NCBI RefSeq assembly: GCF_001435345.1
Contig: NZ_AZGO01000037.1
Location: 29,810 to 81,340 of the forward strand
Direction of reading: 5' to 3'
Source: Limosilactobacillus pontis DSM 8475
GTDB taxonomy: Bacteria; Bacillota; Bacilli; Lactobacillales; Lactobacillaceae
DNA: 51,531 nucleotides
Made by a program: the position numbers and the translations under genes. Position 1 is the stretch's first letter; each line of letters opens with the position of its first letter. The notes under the pieces are model-generated. The model searched no databases. It was given only the letters and a program-made list of their open reading frames with translations, and was not told the DNA's origin. Shown here piece after piece: positions 36,115-46,316 of the stretch.

Positions 36115-37048
36115 TGTGGTCTCGCTTCCTTTGGTTGACGTATTCCGTGATGATTCCTTCCCGGACCCCACTCTCTGAGAAGATCACCCGACCGTCACTG
36201 TTGCGTTGGAGCAGGCTGACCAGGGGGAGCATTCCCCCGACAATGATGTCCGCCCGCTCCGGCTCCAAGCCGGGCATCCGCTTGCGCTGAGCCAGGTTGC
36301 GGTTCAACAGCTCCCGGTAGGTGGCAAAGACCACCCGGGAGGAGAGCTGGTAACCGTGGATCGATCGCTGGCACCGGTGACGATGGTGGTAGGACCAGGT
36401 CATCCGGGCCAGGGTCCGGTTGGCCCCGCCCAGGAGGACAATTGGCACCCGGGTTGCATACCGTAGCCAGGGAATCTTAGTTAGACGTTCGTTCATCGCT
36501 ACCTGAGCCCGGAACAGGTCAGCTGAACGGACGTAGCCGTTGAGGTGGAACTGCTCCGACAACGTGACAGCGCCGACCGGGATCGAAATTAGGTCCCGCG
36601 CCCGCCGCTGCTGGACCAGGACCAGTTCACAACTTGCACCACCGACATCCAGAATCAAACAGTGGTTCAACTTCATCGTCCGAATCACGCCTAAGTAGTC
36701 ATAATAGGCTTCCTTCTTGCCCGAAAGGACCTGAAGACGGATTCCCACTTCCTTTTGGACCCGGTTGAGAAATTCCTGCCGGTTCTGGGCCTGACGTACC
36801 GCCGCCGTCGTAATCGCCCTTACCTGAATATGGGGCATGAACTCGTAGATCTGCTTGAAGCGCTTTAGGGCGGCAATGGTCCGGTTCATGGCGTCCTCTT
36901 GTAGCATCTTTTCGCGGCCCATCCCCTCGGACAGGCGGGTATTCTCCTTGACCCGCTTGATTTCGCGAAAACGGCCATCCGGGGCGATTTCGGTGATCGC
37001 CATCCGGGCCGAGTTAGAGCCGAGGTCAACAATCGCGAGGTTTTCCAC
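36107..37048 (-). CDS. Ppx/GppA family phosphatase (exopolyphosphatase-like)
   Basis: About 313-residue ASKHA-fold phosphatase. The phosphate loop AIVDLGSNSARMAI is at the N-terminus, with a GGASCELVL strand-turn near residue 137 and PVGAVTLSEQF following. Homologues hydrolyse polyphosphate or pppGpp. Ribosome binding site GGAGG fixes the GTG at 37048 as start. Shorter than the full-length Ppx (about 500), as in the group common in lactobacilli. Overlaps mvaA by 8 bp, so the two are co-translated. Confidence 0.88.
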   Translation of the reverse strand: MENLAIVDLGSNSARMAITEIAPDGRFREIKRVKENTRLSEGMGREKMLQEDAMNRTIAALKRFKQIYEFMPHIQVRAITTAAVRQAQNRQEFLNRVQKEVGIRLQVLSGKKEAYYDYLGVIRTMKLNHCLILDVGGASCELVLVQQRRARDLISIPVGAVTLSEQFHLNGYVRSADLFRAQVAMNERLTKIPWLRYATRVPIVLLGGANRTLARMTWSYHHRHRCQRSIHGYQLSSRVVFATYRELLNRNLAQRKRMPGLEPERADIIVGGMLPLVSLLQRNSDGRVIFSESGVREGIITEYVNQRKRDHNE

Positions 37049-37164
37049 TATTTTCACCTCCGCTTTTCATTTTATTTTTTCTTAGAAAACATCCTCTTTA
37101 TGTTACCATGTTCCGCGCCGTGAAACACTAATAAGTGGCCCGCGGTAAGAAATTTTCTTTACAT

Positions 37165-37202
37165 TAAAGGGCTGTCCCGGCAAATAAATACCGGAACAGC
37201 CC
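37165..37202 (-). terminator. Terminator of trpS
   Basis: GGGCTGTCCCGG (37169-37180) pairs with CCGGAACAGCCC (37191-37202); the minus strand continues TTTAATG. Confidence 0.8.
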
Positions 37203-37215
37203 ATAATCATTTTAA

Positions 37216-38417
<1,202 letters not shown>

Positions 38418-38462
38418 GTCTATATTCTAGCGACTTTCTCCATAAAAGGCAAGCCAGGATCA

Positions 38463-38498
38463 CAAACACTTGTTCGACGACGGTTCGTCCGGTATAAT
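38463..38498 (+). promoter_or_regulatory. Promoter of the Y-polymerase operon with SOS-like box
   Basis: -35 TTGTTC (38470-38475), 17-bp spacer, -10 TATAAT (38493-38498). CAAACACTTGTTCG at 38463-38476 differs at a few positions from the Gram-positive LexA box (CGAACRNRYGTTYC) and overlaps the -35, the right place for repression. Confidence 0.6.
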
Positions 38499-38531
38499 GA
38501 AAACAGCGTTTCACGGAAAGGACGACTGACA

Positions 38532-40043
38532 ATGGCAACCTACCTGGCAATTGATCTTAAATCATTCTACGCCTCCGCGGAGTGTGCTGACCTGGGCTAT
38601 GACCCGCTCAACACCAACCTGGTAGTGGCAGATGCCAGCCGGACCAGCAAGACAATCTGCCTGGCCGTTTCTCCGGCCCTTAAGAAGTTCGGTCTACCCG
38701 GCCGGCCGCGATTATTTGAGGTCGAACAACGGGTGGCCGCACTCAACCGTCAACGGGCTCAGGAAGCTAGCGACCACCGCCTGGCCCCCTGGGGATCAAT
38801 TTACCGCGACGAACTCCTCCGTTCCCCCAGCCTCAAGATCGAGTACAAGGTCGTCCCACCCCGAATGGCCTTCTACCTCCAACGCAGTGCCAAGGTCTAC
38901 GAGATCTACCTCCGTTACCTGCCACCGGCCAAGATCCATCCCTACTCGATTGATGAGGTCATGATGGACGTCACCGACTACCTGGCCAGCCACCACACGA
39001 CCGCACACGACCTCGCCAAAGAGATCATCCAGGTAATTCAGGCCGAGACCAGGATCACGGCAACCGCGGGAATTGGTGACAACCTCTACCTGGCCAAGAT
39101 GGCCATGGATATCGTCGCCAAACGGATTCCGGCCGACCGCGACGGGGTCCGGATCGCTGAGATGGACGAGCAGAAATACCGCCACTACCTCTGGGCCCAC
39201 CAGCCGATCACCGACTTCTGGCGGGTCGGCCGCGGCTATGCCAAGCGCCTAGCCAAGCTCGGTCTGCACACGATGGGTGACATTGCCCGCTGCTCCTTGG
39301 GTACCCTCTCCGAACCGCAGAACGAGGAGACCCTTTACCGGGAGTTTGGCAAGAACGCCGAGCTGCTGATCGACCACGCCTGGGGGCACGAGTCAGCAAC
39401 CATCGACGATATCAAGCACTACCACTCCACCAACCACGGCCTCTATTCCAGCATCGTCCTCCCCCGCCCCTACACCTTCGCAGAGGGACGAATCGTTGTC
39501 CGGGAGATGGCCAATATGCTCTGCCTGCAGATGGTCAAGCGGGACCTGGTGGCTGACGAGTTTTCCCTAACCGCCAACTACGACGCCCAGAACCTGCAGG
39601 ACGGACATGATTACCACGGCGCCGTCAGTAAGGACTTCTACGGCCGGGACGTCCCCCACCCCGACCACGCCAAAATCAGCTTCAAGGTCCCAACCGCCGC
39701 GCCCAGCGAGCTGGTCGACCACTTCCTTGCCGCCTACGACCAATCTTTCCACCACCAGCTCACCATCCGCCGGGTCACCGTCACCGCCAACCACCTAGTC
39801 AACCGCCAGCAGGCCCAGGAGCGGACCTATACCGAGCAGCTTGATCTTTTTGCCGACCCCGAGCAGGCGGTTCAGGCGGCCGAAAAACAACAAGCCCAGC
39901 GTGACCAGGACTATAAGCTGCAGAAACTGATTCTGAAGATGCAGCAGGGCTTTGGTAAGAACGCCATCATCCGGGCTGCGGACCTCAAGGACGGGGCCGT
40001 GGCCAAGAAACGCAACAAGGAGATTGGAGGGCATCAGGCATGA
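38532..40043 (+). CDS. Y-family DNA polymerase (UvrX/UmuC-like)
   Basis: 503-residue translesion polymerase of the ImpB/MucB/SamB group, closest in outline to phage-encoded UvrX/YqjW. The catalytic carboxylates are in AIDLKSFYASAECAD (residues about 5-19) and in SIDEVMMDV. DNA-binding little-finger region follows (about residues 350-460). The ATG at 38532 is chosen; a much longer frame upstream lacks a ribosome binding site and crosses the promoter. Overlaps the next gene by 4 bp (ATGA). SOS-like promoter fits an inducible role in mutagenic repair. Confidence 0.9.
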   Translation: MATYLAIDLKSFYASAECADLGYDPLNTNLVVADASRTSKTICLAVSPALKKFGLPGRPRLFEVEQRVAALNRQRAQEASDHRLAPWGSIYRDELLRSPSLKIEYKVVPPRMAFYLQRSAKVYEIYLRYLPPAKIHPYSIDEVMMDVTDYLASHHTTAHDLAKEIIQVIQAETRITATAGIGDNLYLAKMAMDIVAKRIPADRDGVRIAEMDEQKYRHYLWAHQPITDFWRVGRGYAKRLAKLGLHTMGDIARCSLGTLSEPQNEETLYREFGKNAELLIDHAWGHESATIDDIKHYHSTNHGLYSSIVLPRPYTFAEGRIVVREMANMLCLQMVKRDLVADEFSLTANYDAQNLQDGHDYHGAVSKDFYGRDVPHPDHAKISFKVPTAAPSELVDHFLAAYDQSFHHQLTIRRVTVTANHLVNRQQAQERTYTEQLDLFADPEQAVQAAEKQQAQRDQDYKLQKLILKMQQGFGKNAIIRAADLKDGAVAKKRNKEIGGHQA

Positions 40044-40489
40044 CAGACAGGCAACAGTGGGCAGCCGAACAGGCCCAGTTCAATGACACCAGCCGTTACA
40101 ATGACATCATGAATGTACCTCGCCACGTTTCCCGGGCCCACATAGCGATGACCAAGCAGGACCGGGCCGGTCAGTTTGCCCCCTTTGCGGCCCTCACCGG
40201 CTACCGGGAGTTGCTCGATCAGACGGCCCAGCGTTACGCTAACAAGCGTTACCCAACCGGGGAAGAGGTCCAGGCGGTCTTTGACTTCTTCCGTGAGCTA
40301 CCGGTGGACGAGGCCGTAACGCTGAGTCTCACCTACTTTAACGGGGAGAGCGGCTACTATGATCACTACCGGGGTGCCTTATCCCGGGTCGACTGGGCTC
40401 AGCAGGTGGCTTACTTTACGGAAGGGCCCCGCATTCCCCTCCGCAATATCCGTGACGTCTCCCGGGAGGAGGATTCCCATGGCAACTGA
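40040..40489 (+). CDS. YolD-like partner of the Y-family polymerase
   Basis: 149-residue protein with DRAGQFAPFAALTGYRELLD near residues 39-58, a pattern like the YolD family that commonly follows UvrX-type polymerases in Firmicutes. The function is not known. Translationally coupled: its ATG overlaps the polymerase stop, and its stop lies inside the next gene. Family assignment is by motif and context, so moderate confidence. Confidence 0.7.
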   Translation: MTDRQQWAAEQAQFNDTSRYNDIMNVPRHVSRAHIAMTKQDRAGQFAPFAALTGYRELLDQTAQRYANKRYPTGEEVQAVFDFFRELPVDEAVTLSLTYFNGESGYYDHYRGALSRVDWAQQVAYFTEGPRIPLRNIRDVSREEDSHGN

Positions 40490-40841
40490 CAACGAGATTA
40501 GGGCAGCGATCAAGCAGGGTAACCAGGTCATCGCCGACTTCCAACAACACTCATCCGGTCGGCTCAACCTCTGGACATCAATCGTCACCCCCAGCCGCAA
40601 CTACGTGATCACTATCGAGGCCCAGAAGCGGGTCGGCACCGGGATCACCACCGCAATCGTTGGTCACCTCTCCTTCGACCGGTACGATGACGACGACTAC
40701 CTGCAGGTCCTGATGAGCCTGCAAAAGGAGTGGGATATCCCCGTCCTCTGTCATGCCTTCTCCCGGCGCCGCCTCGCTAACCTTCGTTCTCAGTATGGTA
40801 GCCGGATTATCCGCGACGACATCGTTCGCCGCTACAAGTAG
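40479..40841 (+). CDS. Small protein in the Y-polymerase operon, unknown function
   Basis: 120-residue soluble protein, not recognised. It starts at the ATG at 40479 inside the YolD-like gene (11-bp overlap), with GGGAGGAGGATTC upstream, so translation is coupled. The sequence has an alpha/beta pattern (NLWTSIVTPSRNYVITIEAQ, then LQVLMSLQKEWDIPVLCHAF) and a basic C-terminus. Conserved coupling with the polymerase would suggest an accessory role in lesion bypass. Confidence 0.65.
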   Translation: MATDNEIRAAIKQGNQVIADFQQHSSGRLNLWTSIVTPSRNYVITIEAQKRVGTGITTAIVGHLSFDRYDDDDYLQVLMSLQKEWDIPVLCHAFSRRRLANLRSQYGSRIIRDDIVRRYK

Positions 40842-40990
40842 GCAACCAAGGCGAACATTCAGGGTTAACGCTTGGTGGTTGTCACCTCCTTTGATTGTGG
40901 CAAAATGAGGTCGGCCTCGCCCTGGTCCCTGAGCAGACTTTCATAAGCCCACTCAAAAACGTATTCAAGCGATTTGCATAATGGATAAGA
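40842..40990. other. Intergenic region with minus-strand reading frame remnant and strong Shine-Dalgarno
   Basis: About 150 bp between the convergent polymerase operon and alpha-galactosidase genes. The minus strand carries AAAGGAGGTGA near 40880-40890 and an open frame ending at 40865 that reads plausibly (EWAYESLLRDQGEADLILPQ) but lacks a start codon. CAACCAAGGCG near 40844 can pair with CGCTTGGTGGTTG near 40869. Whether this is a small RNA, toxin-antitoxin remnant or decayed gene cannot be said. Confidence 0.35.
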
Positions 40991-41027
40991 AAGGCCCAAT
41001 CTGGCGCAAAACCAGCTTGGGCCTTTT
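40989..41027 (-). terminator. Terminator of the alpha-galactosidase gene
   Basis: AAGGCCCAATCTGG pairs with CCAGCTTGGGCCTT with one mismatch. Lies 10 bp after the stop on the minus strand, followed by TCTTATCC. Confidence 0.85.
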
Positions 41028-41036
41028 ACTATTCAA

Positions 41037-43256
41037 TTAGGCTTCCTTGACCACGAACAGACGGCTGCTGGAGTCGGATGGATCCTTCTCCGGCTTGGTC
41101 CGGTCCATGATCCGCGGCACAAAGTAACCAGCGTGCATCAACTCGGCACCGGAGAACTTCTCCTGACCACCGTTAACCGTGTAAGTCTTTTCGGGGTCGA
41201 GACCAGCGAAGTAGACCCGGATGTAGGCCGGATTGGCACCGTTTAAGATCTGGAAGCGGGCGGCGATCGCCTCGCTCTGGTCATCGTTGACCACTTGCCA
41301 GCCGTAAACGTTGGCGTTGTTGGTGTCCGGGTTTTCCAGCCGGTAGAACTTACCGAACTGGAAGAGGTGCCGGTACTGTTTGTAGAAGGCCACCTGCTTC
41401 TTGATCGTTGCCAGTTGGTCTTCCGGCAGCTTGGTGATGTCCAGCTCATAGCCGAAGTCACCAAAGTAGGCCACCGTGGCCCGGGTATCAAGTGAGGTCA
41501 GCCGGCCAACCTGGTCGTTCGGCACGGCCGAGACGTGAGCACCCCACATCGACTGGGTGTAGCCGTACGAGGTCCCGTCCTGGATCTTGATCCGCTCAAT
41601 GGCGTCGGTGTCATCACTGCACCAGGCCTGGGGAGCGTAGTACATCATCCCGAGGTCAAAACGGCCACCACCGGAGGCACAGGATTCAAACAGGACGTCC
41701 GGGAAGGCCTTAATCAGCCGGGCATATAGCTGGTAAACGCCGAGGATGTAGCGGTGGGCAAACTCCAGCTGGCGGTCAGCTGGCAGCCGGTCGCCGTACA
41801 TCTCGGTGATGTTCCGGTTCATGTCCCACTTGATGTAGTCTAGCTTGGTCTTCTTGATGATGGCACTGATGTGGTCGAACAGGTAGTCAACCACCTCGGG
41901 CCGACTCATGTCGAGGACAAACTGGTTCCGGGCCGGGGTGCTCTGCCGTCCCGGCGTAGCGATCATCCAGTCCGGGTGATCCTCGTACAACTGGCTGTCA
42001 ATCGAGATCATCTCGGGTTCAAACCAGAGGCCGAACTTCATTCCCTTGGCATGGACTGCATCCGCGAAGCCGTCAATCCCGTCAGCGAACTTCTTCTCGT
42101 CGACGAACCAGTCCCCGAGGCTGGACTTATCGTCGTCCCGGTGGCCAAACCAACCATCATCGAGGACGAACATCTCAATGCCAAGCTCGTGGGCCTTGTC
42201 GACGATTGGCATTAGCTTCTGCTCAGTAAAGTCCATGAAGGTGGCCTCCCAGTTATTGATCAGAATTGGCCGATCCTCATGGGCAAAGCGGGGGTTGACC
42301 AGGTGGTCCCGGTAGAAGGCCCCCATCTGTTGACTCAACTGGTTCAGCCCGGCGGTCGTGTAGGACATCACGGCTTCCGGCGTCTGGAAACTTTCACCGT
42401 CGTCCAGGTGCCAGGCAAACTCGTCCGGGTTAATCCCCACCAGAACCCGGGTGGTGTCAAACTGGTCGACCTCGACGGAATCGAGGAAGTTACCCGAGTA
42501 GATCAAGTTAAAGCCGATCGCGGCACCCTGGTTGTTGTCGGTGTGGGGCCGGGCCAGGATGAAGAACGGATTCTGCTGGTGGCTGGAGGCATCCCGCAGA
42601 CTGCTGATGCTCTGGATACCGGAACGCAGGTGGGTTCGGATGAGGTGGCGTTCCCGTGCCCAGGACCCGGAGAATTGCAAGAGGTCGTAGTCACTGTCTG
42701 GCAGGTCCAGCTGAGTACTCAGGGCCCGGTTGAGGGTGACCGGCTCACCATGGTTAGTATAGGTGGCGCTGCGGACGATCACATCTTCCTTTTCAAAGAT
42801 TGTGTAATGCAGGTCGAGCAATACGTTGGCCAGCTCATCCTTGAACTTGACGGTCAGGGTCTGGGCATCATCGCCCTGGTCATCGAAGCTGGATGGCAGG
42901 TCGGCGAGCCGCTGCTTGCCGTCCGTAATCTCATAGCCCTGGTAGACAAACTCCGAGGTCCGTGAGCCGTTCAGGTAGGTGATCTGATAAGCCGGATAGC
43001 GGTAGTCCCCCTTGCCCAGACCAGCATATTCCTGCTTGATCAACTCCAGCTGGAAATCCCCCTGCTCAACGGTCAAGGTGCTGGTGCAGTCGTGCTCCTC
43101 CCGGCTGGCCAGGTTGGCATAGTCAGTTTTGACCGGAATCCGTGGCCCGTAGTAGAGCTGACCGGCCGCCCCATTCTCTAAGATCTTAAAGATGTAGCTG
43201 GTCTTGGCCGTCTGCAGGTGAAAAAGCTGCTGTTCTTCGTTGACATGAATACTCAT
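41037..43256 (-). CDS. Alpha-galactosidase (GH36)
   Basis: 739-residue glycoside hydrolase family 36 enzyme that removes terminal alpha-galactose from melibiose, raffinose and related sugars. The nucleophile is Asp478 in IKWDMNRNITE; the acid/base Asp548 is in WCSDDTDAIERI. An N-terminal beta-sandwich (to about 320) precedes the TIM barrel, with LFVLDDGWFG near residue 360. No signal peptide, so intracellular. It stands alone; no transporter or regulator gene is next to it. Confidence 0.94.
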   Translation of the reverse strand: MSIHVNEEQQLFHLQTAKTSYIFKILENGAAGQLYYGPRIPVKTDYANLASREEHDCTSTLTVEQGDFQLELIKQEYAGLGKGDYRYPAYQITYLNGSRTSEFVYQGYEITDGKQRLADLPSSFDDQGDDAQTLTVKFKDELANVLLDLHYTIFEKEDVIVRSATYTNHGEPVTLNRALSTQLDLPDSDYDLLQFSGSWARERHLIRTHLRSGIQSISSLRDASSHQQNPFFILARPHTDNNQGAAIGFNLIYSGNFLDSVEVDQFDTTRVLVGINPDEFAWHLDDGESFQTPEAVMSYTTAGLNQLSQQMGAFYRDHLVNPRFAHEDRPILINNWEATFMDFTEQKLMPIVDKAHELGIEMFVLDDGWFGHRDDDKSSLGDWFVDEKKFADGIDGFADAVHAKGMKFGLWFEPEMISIDSQLYEDHPDWMIATPGRQSTPARNQFVLDMSRPEVVDYLFDHISAIIKKTKLDYIKWDMNRNITEMYGDRLPADRQLEFAHRYILGVYQLYARLIKAFPDVLFESCASGGGRFDLGMMYYAPQAWCSDDTDAIERIKIQDGTSYGYTQSMWGAHVSAVPNDQVGRLTSLDTRATVAYFGDFGYELDITKLPEDQLATIKKQVAFYKQYRHLFQFGKFYRLENPDTNNANVYGWQVVNDDQSEAIAARFQILNGANPAYIRVYFAGLDPEKTYTVNGGQEKFSGAELMHAGYFVPRIMDRTKPEKDPSDSSSRLFVVKEA

Positions 43257-43279
43257 TTTCTAAGTCCCCCTTGATAAAC

Positions 43280-43303
43280 AAAAAGACGCTGTAAAGCGCC
43301 TCT
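43280..43303 (-). terminator. Terminator of ndk
   Basis: The minus strand GGCGCT, loop TTAC, AGCGTC and then TTTTTG. Short but well placed after the ndk stop. Confidence 0.65.
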
Positions 43304-43351
43304 GATGGAAATAATTGTTCTAAATGGTTCGGCGCCAACTCATCACCAGGA

Positions 43352-43795
43352 TCAGTCTGGCTGAGTAAACTTAAATTCTGGGAACCAGATCTTGATCTCC
43401 TTGGTAGCGCTGGCCGGTTCATCGGACGTGTGGACGATATTCCGCAGGTTGCCATCTGGCCACTCACGACCGTAGTCCCCACGAATGGTCCCCCACTCGG
43501 CCTCAACCGGGTTAGTAGCCCCGGCCATGTTATGGATGGCTTTGATGACGTTGGTCCCGGAAACGACGATGCCGACGATCGGTCCCTCAGTCATGTACTC
43601 GAGTAGTTCGGGGAAGAATGGCTTATCGACCTTGTCAGCGTAGTGCTGGCGCAGCAGTTCTTCGGTTGGTTGGATCATCTTCAGGGCTTCGATCTTGCAA
43701 CCCTTGCGTTCAATCCGCGTGATAATCTCGCCGATGTGCCGGGTCTTGACACCATCAGGCTTTACTAAAACCAATGTGTATTCGTCTTTAACCAT
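43352..43795 (-). CDS. ndk: Nucleoside-diphosphate kinase
   Basis: 147-residue kinase that balances nucleoside triphosphates. Active-site His122 is in NIVHTSDEPASA, with LVLVKPDGVKTRHIGE at the start and VSGTNVIKAIHNMAGATNP before it. Normal length. The usual NxxHGSD is NIVHTSD here. Ribosome binding site GGAGAGG. Single gene upstream of the alpha-galactosidase gene, in the same direction but with its own terminator. Confidence 0.95.
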   Translation of the reverse strand: MVKDEYTLVLVKPDGVKTRHIGEIITRIERKGCKIEALKMIQPTEELLRQHYADKVDKPFFPELLEYMTEGPIVGIVVSGTNVIKAIHNMAGATNPVEAEWGTIRGDYGREWPDGNLRNIVHTSDEPASATKEIKIWFPEFKFTQPD

Positions 43796-43871
43796 AACGA
43801 ACCTCTCCTTTTCAAATCACTATCACTAGATTATCATATCCCATCCACGGTTGAAAGCACTTTCAGCTACT

Positions 43872-46187
43872 TTATTTGACAATTTCGTGCTCAATTACCA
43901 GCTTCTGACAGGCCTTAGCGTTCAAAGCCGGACTGACCGGACCGTTGCTCAGCAGGGTCAGCTGGTGCATCGCCCGTGAGGCCATCGTGTAAACCATCCC
44001 GACCGCATCGGTGTTAGCCAGATTGGCAGCCGAGACATCGTAGGCCATGACAGCATCAAATTCTAGCCCCTTGGCCAGGTAAATCGGCAGGACCAGGATC
44101 CCGGTCGGCAGAGCACTGTCTCGCTCACTGAGTAGGTGAAGATCCGCCACCTTCTGCCGGTGGAGGGTCTGGTAGACCTCTTGGGCCTGCTGGCGATTCT
44201 TGGTCAGGATCGCCACTGTCTCGTTGTCCTGGCGGAGTGTGGCCACCTCATCAAGCAGGGCCTGCCGGGTGCTCTCCGCCGAGTAGCGAACCAGCAGATG
44301 TGGCGTGGCGCCGTGCCGGGTGAAGGAGATGATCTGATCACCATCGGGCAGGAGGGCCTTGGCGAAGTCGGCGATCTCCTTGGTTGACCGGTAGCTCCGC
44401 CGCAGGGCGATCAGGTTCGGGTGCTTGGCGTCAAGAACGCTGCTAAGCTCCTTGAGCATCGTCTCCGGTAGCTGGAGGGGCTTGAAGAGGGCCTGCTCAC
44501 TATCACCAAGGACGGTGAAGCAGGCCTGGGGGAAGGCGTGACGCAGATAAACCATCATCGCCAGGGAGTAGTCCTGCATCTCGTCGATGAAGACGTACTG
44601 GAAGGACCGGTTCTGCCCGCTGCCGGTGATCAGGTCACGCAGGTACATCAGCGGGGCGGCGTGCATCAGTTCTAGCCGGTGAAACTCGATCTCGTCCTGG
44701 TAGGTCAGAATCATGTTTGTCCAGTCCCGGGTGCTGATCGAATCCGGCACCTCCACCCGACGGAGAAAACGTTCGTACTGGTTGTAAAAGTCGAGGAAGT
44801 AGTTATTGTAGATGGCATCCGCAATGATCCGCAGCCTACGCTTGGCCCACCGCCGGGACAGGTAGGTGTACTGGGCATCCTCGTCGGCAAAGTCATCAAC
44901 CGTCTTCTTGCCGTAAAGACGGTGGAGCTGCTGGGTGGTCAGGTCGTCGAGCTCCTTAGCCACCCAATCCTGCTTGGCCTCGGTCCGTACCCGGTGCTGG
45001 AGCTCGCGAATCAGCTTATTTTTCAATTGTACCATCCGGTCGGCGAGATGCATGGCAGACGGCAGGGCCTCGTAGACCTCCCGAATATGGTCGGCGCTGA
45101 AGAAGGCCCGGCCATTGAAGCGCAAGTCTGCAAACTGGAGGTCGGCATCGGTCAGCTTGGCCACGTACTGGCGGACCTGGTCCATCACGGCCGTTCCCTC
45201 CATGAAGTTGGCGATTGTCTGGTCGGCATCCGGGTGAGCCTGGCGCGTCTCGTAACGTTCAAATAGACCTTCGACCTTCAAGCCCTCGAAGCGCCGACGC
45301 ACGAAGCCCTCCAGGGTCACCTGACGCATGTTGCGCTCACCCAGGCTGGGTAGGACCTCGGAGATGTAATGACTGAAGAGGTTGTTGGGACTAAAAAGAA
45401 CGATCTGGTCGGCGTTTAGGACGGCCCGGCTGTGGTAGAGGAGGTAGGCGATTCGTTGTAGGATGGCCGAGGTCTTCCCGGACCCCGCAACCCCCTGGAC
45501 CAGGAGGAGGTCACTGTGGGTGTCGCGGATGATATCGTTTTGCTCCTGTTGAATCGTGGCCACGATGTTATGCATGTACTGGTCGTTCTGTTCACCCAGG
45601 GCCGCCTGGAGGAGCTCATCACCGACCGTCTCATTGGTGTCGAACATGTTGGTGATTTGGCCGTCCTTGATGGTAAATTGCCGCTTCTTGACCAACTCAG
45701 TCTGCTGAGTGCCGGCTGGCGTCTTGTAGCTGACCTTGCCGAGGGTCCCGTTGTAGTAGACCCCCGCGATCGGGGCCCGCCAATCGTAGACCAAGAAGTC
45801 GGTCTTGTCGTCGTTCATCAGTGAAGCGGTCCCGATGTAGAGTGACTCCGGCTCGCTTTCACCAGGATCTACAATGTCGATCCGGCCGAAGTACGGCGAC
45901 CCCTGCAGGCCCTTTAGTGTTGCCAACTGGTGTTTCAGGATCGTCTCACTCTCGGCGGCCCGGGAGACCAGTTGCCGCTGTTGCTCCAGCATCGACCGCG
46001 ACTCGGCAATGTCATCAACCTCGTAACGGTTAATCGAGGCGTTTTCACTGTAGTTGCGTTCGACCGCCCGGGTTTCCTTGTGGGCGGCCTCAACGGCAGT
46101 GGTCGTCTCAGCCACCTGGCGTTTGATCTCTCTAACTACCCGGTCGACACGGCTTTGTTCCTGTTGTCTTTCTTCTCGTTCTCCCAT
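43872..46187 (-). CDS. helD: RNA polymerase recycling motor HelD
   Basis: 771-residue superfamily I helicase-like ATPase that removes RNA polymerase from nucleic acids. A long charged N-terminal coiled-coil (about residues 1-100) precedes the split motor. Walker A GVAGSGKT is at residues 232-239, QYVFIDEMQDYSLAMM holds Walker B, and EFDAVMAYDV lies near the end. The N-terminal arm separates HelD from UvrD and PcrA. Start ATG follows AGAGG. The downstream ndk is unrelated in function. Confidence 0.9.
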   Translation of the reverse strand: MGEREERQQEQSRVDRVVREIKRQVAETTTAVEAAHKETRAVERNYSENASINRYEVDDIAESRSMLEQQRQLVSRAAESETILKHQLATLKGLQGSPYFGRIDIVDPGESEPESLYIGTASLMNDDKTDFLVYDWRAPIAGVYYNGTLGKVSYKTPAGTQQTELVKKRQFTIKDGQITNMFDTNETVGDELLQAALGEQNDQYMHNIVATIQQEQNDIIRDTHSDLLLVQGVAGSGKTSAILQRIAYLLYHSRAVLNADQIVLFSPNNLFSHYISEVLPSLGERNMRQVTLEGFVRRRFEGLKVEGLFERYETRQAHPDADQTIANFMEGTAVMDQVRQYVAKLTDADLQFADLRFNGRAFFSADHIREVYEALPSAMHLADRMVQLKNKLIRELQHRVRTEAKQDWVAKELDDLTTQQLHRLYGKKTVDDFADEDAQYTYLSRRWAKRRLRIIADAIYNNYFLDFYNQYERFLRRVEVPDSISTRDWTNMILTYQDEIEFHRLELMHAAPLMYLRDLITGSGQNRSFQYVFIDEMQDYSLAMMVYLRHAFPQACFTVLGDSEQALFKPLQLPETMLKELSSVLDAKHPNLIALRRSYRSTKEIADFAKALLPDGDQIISFTRHGATPHLLVRYSAESTRQALLDEVATLRQDNETVAILTKNRQQAQEVYQTLHRQKVADLHLLSERDSALPTGILVLPIYLAKGLEFDAVMAYDVSAANLANTDAVGMVYTMASRAMHQLTLLSNGPVSPALNAKACQKLVIEHEIVK

Positions 46188-46275
46188 GCTTAGCCTCTTT
46201 TCTCCTTATTTGCAATATTATATTGTAACATCTCGTTACTGTTCCGTCGCCGACGACGCCCTCACCCACATAACA

Positions 46276-46310
46276 TAAAAAGAGACTGGCGATTTTTGCG
46301 CAGTCTCTTT
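46276..46310 (-). terminator. Terminator of the antiporter gene
   Basis: The minus strand AAAGAGACTGCG pairs with CGCCAGTCTCTTT, followed by TTTATG. Lies just after the antiporter stop. Confidence 0.88.
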
Positions 46311-46316
46311 GATTCG

